A stretch of DNA of 64,000 nt from NCBI RefSeq assembly GCF_030486595.1, contig NZ_JAUJZH010000017.1:1-64000 (forward strand). Reading direction: 5' to 3'. This document shows positions 7,736-14,867 of the stretch, piece by piece. The position numbers and the translations under genes are program-made. How positions within the stretch are numbered: the first letter of the stretch is position 1; every line of letters starts with the position of its first letter. The notes under the pieces are model-generated. The model was not told where the DNA came from. It worked only from the letters and a program-made list of their open reading frames with translations, and did not search any database. This DNA comes from Variovorax ginsengisoli (GTDB taxonomy: Bacteria > Pseudomonadota > Gammaproteobacteria > Burkholderiales > Burkholderiaceae_C).

Positions 7736-9439
7736 ATGTTGAAGCAACCCGACCGCAAGTACCGCGCCTTCGCCCCGATCGCATTGAAGGACCGCACCTG
7801 GCCCGACGCCGTGCTGACCCGCGCGCCGATCTGGCTGTCGACCGACCTGCGCGACGGCAACCAGGCGCTGGTGGAGCCGATGGACATCGCCCGCAAGATG
7901 AAGATGTTCGAGACGCTGGTGGCGATCGGCTTCAAGGAAATCGAAGTGGGCTTTCCCTCGGCCTCGCAGGTCGAGTTCGATTTCGTGCGCAAGCTGATCG
8001 AAGAAGACCGCATCCCCGACGACGTCACGATCCAGGTACTCACGCAGGCCCGCGACCACCTGATCGAGCGCACCTTCGAGGCGCTGCAGGGTGCGCCGCG
8101 CGCCATCGTGCACCTCTACAACGCGGTGGCGCCGATCATGCGGCGCGTGGTGCTGGGCATGGACGAGGACCAGATCGTCGAGCTCGCGACCACCCATGCA
8201 CGCATGTTCAACGACTGCGCCGCCAGGCAGCCGGCCACGCAGTGGACCTTCGAGTACTCGCCCGAGATGTTCTCGGGCACCGATCTCGCGTTTTCCAAGC
8301 GGGTGGTCGATGCGGTCACCGAGGTCTGGGCACCGACGCCCGAGCGCAAGTGCATCGTCAACCTGCCGTCGACGGTCGAGCATTCGACGCCGAACATCTT
8401 CGCCGACATGATCGAATGGATGCACCGCCATCTCGCGCGCCGTGACGCGATCGTGCTGTCGGTGCATCCGCACAACGACCGCGGCACCGGCACGGCAGCC
8501 GGCGAGTTCGCCCTGATGGCCGGCGCCGACCGCATCGAAGGCTGCCTGTTCGGCAACGGCGAGCGCACCGGCAATCTCGACCTGGTGAACGTAGCGCTCA
8601 ACCTCTACACCCAGGGCGTGTCGCCCGAGCTCGATTTCTCGAACATCGACGAGATCCGCGCCGTCGTCGAGCACTGCAACCAGTTGCCCGTGCATCCGCG
8701 GCATCCGTACGTGGGCGACCTGGTCTACACCTCGTTCTCGGGCTCGCACCAGGACGCGATCAAGAAGGCCTTCAGCGACCGCAAGGACGGCGACATCTGG
8801 GACATGCCGTATCTCCCGATCGATCCGAAGGACGTCGGCCGGAGCTACGAAGCCGTGATCCGCGTCAACAGTCAGTCGGGCAAGGGCGGCATCGCCTATC
8901 TGCTCGAGAGCGAATATGGGCTCGAGCTGCCGCGTCGCCTGCAGATGGAGTTCAGCCAGACCGTGCAGCGGGTGATGGACGTCGCAGGCAAGGAACTGAC
9001 CGCGGCCGACCTCTATGCGCTCTTCGAGCGCGAGTACGGCGTGCGCGACGACAGCGGCCCGCAGCACCAGGTGCTCGAAGAGCAGGGCGAAGGCGCCGCC
9101 GCATCGGTGGTGCTGCGCGCCGACCTGCCGTGGGAGGGCGACATCCGTCCGATCGAAGGCCGCGGCAACGGACCGATCGACGCCTTCATCCACGCCCTGG
9201 CCGGCGCCACCGGGCACGCGATCCGCGTGATCGACTACCACCAGCACGCGATCGGCGCCGGTGCCGACGCCCAGGCGGTCGCCTACCTCGAACTGCGCGT
9301 CGACGAAGCGATGACGCTGTTCGGTGTCGGCATCGATGCCAATATCATCTCGGCCTCGCTCAAGGCCATCGTTTCGGGGTTGACCCGGGCGCGGGCGCGG
9401 GGCGCGCACAGCGCACAATCGGTGGCTGAACCCGCATAA
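7736..9439 (+). CDS. leuA: 2-isopropylmalate synthase, long (type 2) form
   Basis: Condenses 2-oxoisovalerate with acetyl-CoA, the first committed step to leucine. The 567-residue protein is of the long actinobacterial/yeast-like LeuA type: DLRDGNQAL metal-site motif near residue 41, SVHPHNDRGTGTA histidine motif, and a C-terminal regulatory domain with the GNGPIDAFIHAL pattern that binds leucine in the family. It is controlled by the leader peptide and attenuator directly upstream. Its neighbour is a second, differently built leuA, so the two may differ in feedback control or substrate. Confidence 0.93.
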   Translation: MLKQPDRKYRAFAPIALKDRTWPDAVLTRAPIWLSTDLRDGNQALVEPMDIARKMKMFETLVAIGFKEIEVGFPSASQVEFDFVRKLIEEDRIPDDVTIQVLTQARDHLIERTFEALQGAPRAIVHLYNAVAPIMRRVVLGMDEDQIVELATTHARMFNDCAARQPATQWTFEYSPEMFSGTDLAFSKRVVDAVTEVWAPTPERKCIVNLPSTVEHSTPNIFADMIEWMHRHLARRDAIVLSVHPHNDRGTGTAAGEFALMAGADRIEGCLFGNGERTGNLDLVNVALNLYTQGVSPELDFSNIDEIRAVVEHCNQLPVHPRHPYVGDLVYTSFSGSHQDAIKKAFSDRKDGDIWDMPYLPIDPKDVGRSYEAVIRVNSQSGKGGIAYLLESEYGLELPRRLQMEFSQTVQRVMDVAGKELTAADLYALFEREYGVRDDSGPQHQVLEEQGEGAAASVVLRADLPWEGDIRPIEGRGNGPIDAFIHALAGATGHAIRVIDYHQHAIGAGADAQAVAYLELRVDEAMTLFGVGIDANIISASLKAIVSGLTRARARGAHSAQSVAEPA

Positions 9440-9449
9440 GGCGACGCAC

Positions 9450-9472
9450 GGACGCGCCCCTTGGGCGCGTCC
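9450..9472 (+). other. hairpin between the two leuA genes
   Basis: Perfect ten-base stem GGACGCGCCC / GGGCGCGTCC with a three-base loop, ending five bases before the AAGGAGA ribosome binding site of the second leuA. There is no T run, so it is not a normal terminator; it may stabilise or separate the two cistrons. Confidence 0.6.
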
Positions 9473-9490
9473 CGGCACAAGGAGACCACG

Positions 9491-11029
9491 ATGGCTGACA
9501 AACTGATCATTTTCGACACCACCCTGCGCGACGGCGAACAGTCGCCGGGTGCCTCCATGACCAAGGACGAGAAGCTGCGCATCGCGCGCCAGCTCGAGCG
9601 GCTGCGGGTCGACGTCATCGAGGCCGGCTTCCCGGCCAGTTCGAACGGCGACTTCGATGCCGTGAGCGCGATCGCCAAGGCGATCAAGGACTCCACCGTC
9701 TGCGGCCTGTCGCGCGCCAACGACCGCGATATCTCGCGCGCGGCCGAAGCGCTCAAGGGGGCGGCCAACGGGCGCATCCACACCTTCATCGCGACCTCGC
9801 CATTGCACATGGAGAAAAAGCTGCGGATGACGCCCGACGAGGTGTTCGAGCAGGCCAAGCTGGCGGTGCGCTTCGCCCGCAACCTGGTGGCCGACGTCGA
9901 GTTCAGCCCCGAGGACGGCTACCGCAGCGACCCGGACTACCTGTGCCGGGTGCTCGAGGCCGTGATCCACGAAGGCGCCACCACGATCAACGTGCCGGAC
10001 ACCGTGGGCTACGCCATTCCCGAGCTCTACGGCAACTTCATCAAGTCGCTGCGCGAGCGCATCCCGAACAGCGACAAGGCCATCTGGTCGGTCCATTGCC
10101 ACAACGACCTCGGCATGGCGGTGGCCAATTCGCTGGCCGGCGTCAAGATCGGCGGTGCCCGGCAGGTCGAATGCACCATCAACGGACTGGGCGAGCGCGC
10201 CGGCAACTGCTCGCTCGAAGAGATCGTGATGGCAGTCAAGACCCGCAAGGACTACTTCGGCCTCGAGATGGGCATCGACACGCGCCACATCGTGGCCGCC
10301 AGCCGGATGGTCAGCCAGACCACCGGATTCGTGGTGCAGCCGAACAAGGCGGTGGTGGGGGCCAATGCCTTCGCCCATGCCTCCGGCATTCACCAGGACG
10401 GCGTGCTCAAGGCCCGCGACACCTACGAGATCATGCGGGCCGAGGACGTCGGCTGGAGCGCCAACAAGATCGTGCTGGGCAAGCTCAGCGGCCGCAACGC
10501 CTTCAAGCAGCGGCTGCAGGACTTGGGCGTTACCATGGAGAGCGAGGCCGACATCAACGCCGCCTTCGCCCGCTTCAAGGAACTGGCCGACAGAAAAAGC
10601 GAAATATTTGACGAAGACATCCTCGCTCTGGTCAGCGACGGAGAGCTCTCGCACGTTGGTGAGCAGTTCGGCTTTGTATCCTTGTCGCAACATAGTGAAA
10701 CAGGTGAGCGGCCCCAGGCCCGCATCGTCTTCACCGTGCAGGGCAAGGAGGTCACGGGCGAGTCCGACGGCAACGGTCCGGTCGACGCGTCCCTGAAGGC
10801 GATCGAGGCCCATGTGAAGAGCGGGGCCGAGATGGTGCTCTATTCGGTCAATGCGATCAGTGGGTCGACGGAGAGCCAGGGGGAAGTGACGGTCCGTCTG
10901 CAGAATGCGGGCCGGGTGGTCAACGGGGTCGGTGCCGATCCCGACATCGTGGTCGCTTCGGCAAAAGCATACTTAAGTGCTCTCAACAAGTTACAGAGCC
11001 AAGCTGAGAGAGTGGCTGCACAAGGTTAG
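9491..11029 (+). CDS. leuA: 2-isopropylmalate synthase, standard bacterial form
   Basis: 512-residue enzyme of the common bacterial LeuA type. Motifs are FDTTLRDGEQSPGASM at the N-terminus (metal and substrate site), HCHNDLGMAVANS for metal-binding histidines, and a C-terminal leucine-binding regulatory domain from about residue 390 (with GNGPVDASLKAIE). The start ATG 9491 follows AAGGAGA at a good distance. It is the second isopropylmalate synthase gene in a row, 51 bases after the long form. Homocitrate or citramalate synthase is a less likely alternative, since the protein resembles LeuA throughout its length. Confidence 0.92.
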   Translation: MADKLIIFDTTLRDGEQSPGASMTKDEKLRIARQLERLRVDVIEAGFPASSNGDFDAVSAIAKAIKDSTVCGLSRANDRDISRAAEALKGAANGRIHTFIATSPLHMEKKLRMTPDEVFEQAKLAVRFARNLVADVEFSPEDGYRSDPDYLCRVLEAVIHEGATTINVPDTVGYAIPELYGNFIKSLRERIPNSDKAIWSVHCHNDLGMAVANSLAGVKIGGARQVECTINGLGERAGNCSLEEIVMAVKTRKDYFGLEMGIDTRHIVAASRMVSQTTGFVVQPNKAVVGANAFAHASGIHQDGVLKARDTYEIMRAEDVGWSANKIVLGKLSGRNAFKQRLQDLGVTMESEADINAAFARFKELADRKSEIFDEDILALVSDGELSHVGEQFGFVSLSQHSETGERPQARIVFTVQGKEVTGESDGNGPVDASLKAIEAHVKSGAEMVLYSVNAISGSTESQGEVTVRLQNAGRVVNGVGADPDIVVASAKAYLSALNKLQSQAERVAAQG

Positions 11030-11146
11030 TTTTTCCGTGCTCCTTGTATTCGATTTGAAGAAGAGGATGCAAGTAACTGATATTGCGTGTCTTTTTTGAT
11101 TTCGTTTACACTGCGGTCACCTTTTATCGCCGCTGGAGAGTTTTGA

Positions 11147-12322
11147 ATGTCTGAAGCCCGTTCCTACCGAGTTTCCAGCCAGCGGTTCCTACCAACCCTC
11201 CGCCTTGCCGCCGTCGTTCTCTGTACGACGGCGTTTTTGTTGCCCGGCGCGCAGGCCGCCACCGCCGCCAAGAAGAAGACGGCCGTGAGCGCCGACTCGA
11301 GCCGCAAGGCCGCTTCGGGCACGAGCACGAAGCAGCCCGGCGGCAAGCCGGTCGCGAAGGTTGACAAAGCCGACAAGAGTGTGAGCGGCGGACGCAACGT
11401 GGTGGCGACGATCCGCCAGAAGAATGGCAAGACCGTGGTGGCCGTGCAGCGCCGCTCGATCGTCCGCGTCGCGGAAGCCGCGCCGGCGCGCCAGTCCTTC
11501 GGACAGATGGCCGGCCTGCACAGCACCGAAGACGCGCTCGACCTGAAGTCCAGCGTGGCCCTGGTGATCGACCAGGACACCCAGGAAGTCCTGTTCAGCA
11601 AGAACGACCACGCCGTGCTGCCGATCGCATCGTTGACCAAGCTCATGACCGGCCTGCTGATCAGCGAGGCCAAGCTGCCGTCCGATGAACTGATCACCAT
11701 CACCCAGGACGACGTCGACACCGAGAAATTCAGCCGCTCGCGGCTGGTGGTGGGCACCAGCCTACCGCGCGGGGAACTGCTGCACCTGGCGCTGATGTCG
11801 AGCGAAAACCGCGCGGCGCACGCCCTCGGCCGCACCTACCCCGGCGGCCTGTCCACCTTCGTGAGCATCATGAATGCCAAGGCCAAGATGCTCGGCATGA
11901 AGGACACGAGCTACGTCGAGCCGACCGGCCTGTCGAGCCGCAACCAGTCGAGCGCCCAGGACCTGGCCCTGCTCGTGAATGCCGCTTACGCCGATGCCAC
12001 CGTGCGCCAGTTGTCGACCTCGCCCGAGTACCAGGTGGAAGTCGGCAACCGTACGCTGCAGTTCAACACCACGAACCGCCTGGTCAAGAGCCCGGATTGG
12101 GACATCGGGGTGCAGAAGACCGGCTACATCTCGGAAGCCGGGCAGTGTCTGGTCATGCAAGCCAAGATCGCCGGTCGCAAGCTGATCATGGTGTTCCTGG
12201 ATTCGGCCGGCAAGTTCAGCCGGATCGGGGATGCGGAGCGGGTCCGCCGCTGGGTCGAGGCGACCCATATGGGCAGGCCGAATCCGGGGATGCAGCAGGC
12301 GTTTGTGCACGCTGCGAGCTGA
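11147..12322 (+). CDS. pbpG: D-alanyl-D-alanine endopeptidase (PBP7 family)
   Basis: Periplasmic low-molecular-weight penicillin-binding protein that trims or cleaves peptidoglycan cross-links. The 391 residues begin with a signal peptide (hydrophobic residues about 18-38), a basic Ala/Lys-rich spacer, then the S11 serine peptidase domain: SLTK with nucleophile S162, SEN at 219-221, and KTG followed by YISEAG near residue 325. There is no C-terminal amphipathic anchor, which fits PBP7 rather than PBP5. Upstream 117 bases are AT-rich and should hold its promoter; GGAGAG precedes the ATG. Confidence 0.92.
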   Translation: MSEARSYRVSSQRFLPTLRLAAVVLCTTAFLLPGAQAATAAKKKTAVSADSSRKAASGTSTKQPGGKPVAKVDKADKSVSGGRNVVATIRQKNGKTVVAVQRRSIVRVAEAAPARQSFGQMAGLHSTEDALDLKSSVALVIDQDTQEVLFSKNDHAVLPIASLTKLMTGLLISEAKLPSDELITITQDDVDTEKFSRSRLVVGTSLPRGELLHLALMSSENRAAHALGRTYPGGLSTFVSIMNAKAKMLGMKDTSYVEPTGLSSRNQSSAQDLALLVNAAYADATVRQLSTSPEYQVEVGNRTLQFNTTNRLVKSPDWDIGVQKTGYISEAGQCLVMQAKIAGRKLIMVFLDSAGKFSRIGDAERVRRWVEATHMGRPNPGMQQAFVHAAS

Positions 12323-12345
12323 AGGCGAGGGGAGCGGGGACCTTT

Positions 12346-12424
12346 GATCAGTTGAGGACAGAGCAAAAACCGCTGCGCGGTTTGTTGGTCTGTCCCGCAA
12401 GGTCTCAGGTTCCGCAAGGTCTCA
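12346..12424. repeat. extragenic palindromic repeat, copy 1
   Basis: Element with outer stem GGACAG (12356-12361) / CTGTCC (12390-12395) and an inner AAACCG...CGGTTT hairpin. It shares most of its length with a copy at 17202-17264. Its right end, read leftward, is TGAGACCTTGCGG; here that 13-mer occurs twice, and the outer one provides the TGA stop codon of the leftward IclR gene. It sits between converging genes and probably acts as a bidirectional terminator. Confidence 0.8.
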
Positions 12425-13216
12425 CGAGGCGACCTGCTGCTCCGCCTTGTAACCCAACGCACCTGAAATCTCGTTGGCGGTGGCTTGCAGCTTCGGCAGC
12501 CAGCCCTCGTCGAGCCGGTCGGCCGGTGCCGAGATCGACAGGCCCGCGACCAGCTTGCCCTGGTCGTCGTAGATGCCGGCGGCCATGCAGCGCACGCCGA
12601 GCTCGAGTTCCTCGTTGTCGCGTGCGATGCCGTACTGGCGAGCCTTGGACAGCTCGCGCTCCAGGGCCGGCAATTGCGTGATGCTGTTGCGCGTGTGGCC
12701 GGCCAGGCCGGTCCGGGTGGCGTAGCTGCGGATGCGCTGGGGCTCGTCGACCGCCAGGAACAGCTTTCCGGTCGAGGTGAGGTGCAGCGGCGCCCGGCCA
12801 CCGATGGCCCGCACCACCTGCATGCCCGAGCGCTCGCTGTAGGCGCGCTCGATGTAGACGATCTCGTCGCCCTGGCGCATGCTGAGGTTGACCGGCTGCT
12901 GGGTGAGCTTGTGCAGCTCCCGCATCGGCGTCAGAGCCGCGTCGCGCACATTGAGCCGGCCCTTGACCAGGTTGCCCAGCTCCAGCAGCCGCATGCCGAG
13001 GCGGTAGCTGCCCGCCTCGGGGCGGTCGACGAAGCGGCCGACAGCCAGGTCGTTGAGGATGCGGTGCGTGGTCGACGGATGCAGGCCCGTCTTTTCGCTG
13101 ATTTCCTTGAGGGAAATCGCTTCTTCACGCGACGCCAGCACATCGATGAGCGAAAACATCCGCTCGATGACCTGGATCACGGGGGTGGCGGGAACGTCAG
13201 ATTGTGGTTTTCTCAT
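12422..13216 (-). CDS. IclR family transcriptional regulator
   Basis: 264-residue regulator with an N-terminal winged helix-turn-helix (LKEISEKTGLHPSTTHRILNDL near residues 35-56) and a C-terminal IclR effector domain (MRQGDEIVYIERAYSER, then LHLTSTGKLFLA and an NEELELGVRCMAAGI motif). The ATG at 13216 is used; a TTG two codons upstream is also in frame. It lies alone between pbpG (convergent) and the bpt-aat pair (same strand, 30-base gap). The effector and target genes cannot be told from the sequence. Confidence 0.9.
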   Translation of the reverse strand: MRKPQSDVPATPVIQVIERMFSLIDVLASREEAISLKEISEKTGLHPSTTHRILNDLAVGRFVDRPEAGSYRLGMRLLELGNLVKGRLNVRDAALTPMRELHKLTQQPVNLSMRQGDEIVYIERAYSERSGMQVVRAIGGRAPLHLTSTGKLFLAVDEPQRIRSYATRTGLAGHTRNSITQLPALERELSKARQYGIARDNEELELGVRCMAAGIYDDQGKLVAGLSISAPADRLDEGWLPKLQATANEISGALGYKAEQQVAS

Positions 13217-13246
13217 GTGCAACGCGGTGGGAGACCGGTCGCCATT

Positions 13247-13996
13247 TTACTTGGTGAAATGGGTTTGCGGTTGCCAGCGACCGTCGATCAGCACTTCATG
13301 CGGCGTAAAGCGCGCCTTGTAGTTCATCTTGGCGCTGCCTTCGATCCAGTAGCCGAGGTAGACGTGAGGCAGGGCGAGCTTGCGGGCCTGTTCGATCTGC
13401 CACAGCACGCTGTAGTTGCCGTAGCCGGCGCCCGGCTCGGGCTCGTAGAAGGTGTAGACCGCCGACAGGCCATCGTTCAGCACGTCGAGGATGGAGACCA
13501 TCTTGAGGGCGCCGGCGCTGCCGTCGGGGAGCGTCTCGCGGAACTCGACCAGCCGCGAATTGACCCGGCTCTGGAGCAGGAACTGGGTGTACTGGTCGAT
13601 GCTGTCGTGGTCCATGCCGCCACCCGAGTGGCGGCCGTTCTGGTAGCGCAGGTAGAGCTGGTAGTGCTCGGGCACGAAGCACAGCTTGAGCACCCGGGCC
13701 TGCAGGTTGGCGTGGCGCGTCACGGCGCGGCGCTGGCTGCGATTGGGCTTGAATTCGTTGGCCAGCACGCGCAGCGGCACGCAGGCGCTGCAACCGTCGC
13801 AATACGGCCGGTAGGTGAACATGCCGCTGCGGCGGAAGCCGCTCAGCACCAGGTCCGAGTAGGCGTCGTTGTGGATCAGGTGGCTCGGCGTGGCGACCTG
13901 CGAGCGCGCCTGCCGGTCCGGCAGATAGCTGCACGGATAGGGGGCCGTTGCGTAGAACTGCAGCGTGTGGAGCGGGAGATCCTTGAGGTGCGTCAC
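13247..13996 (-). CDS. bpt: aspartate/glutamate leucyltransferase
   Basis: N-end-rule aminoacyl-tRNA-protein transferase that adds leucine to proteins with N-terminal Asp or Glu, marking them for ClpSAP degradation. The 249 residues match the ATE family: N-terminal cysteine pattern YRPYCDGCSACVPLR, the RSQRRAVTRH basic stretch, and the C-terminal HVYLGYWIEGSAKMNYKARF motif. The start overlaps the stop of aat by 4 bases, so the two N-end-rule transferases are translationally coupled. Often annotated as arginyltransferase by similarity to the eukaryotic ATE1. Confidence 0.93.
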   Translation of the reverse strand: MTHLKDLPLHTLQFYATAPYPCSYLPDRQARSQVATPSHLIHNDAYSDLVLSGFRRSGMFTYRPYCDGCSACVPLRVLANEFKPNRSQRRAVTRHANLQARVLKLCFVPEHYQLYLRYQNGRHSGGGMDHDSIDQYTQFLLQSRVNSRLVEFRETLPDGSAGALKMVSILDVLNDGLSAVYTFYEPEPGAGYGNYSVLWQIEQARKLALPHVYLGYWIEGSAKMNYKARFTPHEVLIDGRWQPQTHFTK

Positions 13997-14745
13997 GTCG
14001 GGATGGAGCTTCGCGCAGGCAGGAGTTCATTCCAGTATACGGGCTCGAAGCGCCAGACAGGGCCGGGTTCGCGGCGCGCGTGGGCGACGTGCGACACGAA
14101 GCGCTGGCGCGGCATTTCGCGGGCCCCGAGGCTGGCGAGATGGCTGGTTTTCTGCTGGCAATCGATCATGGCGATGCCATGGCGGCGGCAGAACGCGACC
14201 AAGGCCGCCAAGGCGATCTTCGAGGCGTCGGGACGGCGCGTGAACATCGATTCGCCGAACACCGCGCGGCCGATGGCGACGCAATAGAGGCCGCCCGCGA
14301 GCGCGCCGTCGATCCAGGTCTCGATGCTGTGGGCATGGCCGGCGCGGTGCAATTCGCCGTAGGCGGCCAGCATCTCCGGCAGGATCCAGGTGCCGGACTG
14401 GCCGGCCCGCGGTGCTTGGGAGCAGGCCGAGATGACCGTCTCGAAGCCGTGGTCGAAGCGGATTTCGCAGCGCGGCGAGGCGCGGAACGCGGTCAGGGTC
14501 TTGCGCAGCGACCGGTGGAGCCGGAAATCGGCCGTCTGGAGCACCATGCGCGGGTCGGGGCTCCACCACAGGATCGGCTGGCCCTCGCTGAACCATGGGA
14601 AGATGCCGCTGCCATAGGCCCGCAGCAGACTGGCGACATCGAGGCTGCCGCCGGCCGCCAGCAGGCCGGGCACGGGATCGGCATCGCCCCAGGCCAGGGC
14701 GGCATCGGGCAGGGGATCTCCAGGATCGAGCCAGGGCAGTTGCAT
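13993..14745 (-). CDS. aat: leucyl/phenylalanyl-tRNA-protein transferase
   Basis: Adds Leu or Phe from aminoacyl-tRNA to proteins with N-terminal Arg or Lys, creating primary N-degrons. The 250-residue protein shows the family hallmarks GIFPWFSEGQPILWWSPDPR near residue 47, the HSIETWID and GGLYCVAIGRAVFGESMF motifs, and DCQQKTSHLASLGA towards the end. It is first in a two-gene leftward operon with bpt and divergent from the molybdenum hydroxylase gene at 14868. Confidence 0.95.
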   Translation of the reverse strand: MQLPWLDPGDPLPDAALAWGDADPVPGLLAAGGSLDVASLLRAYGSGIFPWFSEGQPILWWSPDPRMVLQTADFRLHRSLRKTLTAFRASPRCEIRFDHGFETVISACSQAPRAGQSGTWILPEMLAAYGELHRAGHAHSIETWIDGALAGGLYCVAIGRAVFGESMFTRRPDASKIALAALVAFCRRHGIAMIDCQQKTSHLASLGAREMPRQRFVSHVAHARREPGPVWRFEPVYWNELLPARSSIPT

Positions 14746-14867
14746 GGTCGGAGGTATACACGGCTTCGGACGGGGTGGATCCGTTGCACAAGCCGAATGA
14801 TCGCCAAAACCCTATAGTCGTTCCTGCACCCGCAAAAAATGCCCCCAACAAAGCAAGAGGACCCACG

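Noticed and set aside
7571..10813. Very long leftward open frame (about 1080 codons) antisense to both leuA genes
   Set aside because: Both leuA products are certain on the other strand; the antisense frame is rich in Arg, Ala, His and Asp as expected from GC-rich shadow translation, without motifs.
12485..14287. Rightward frame of 600 codons across the IclR and bpt genes
   Set aside because: Antisense shadow of two recognised families.
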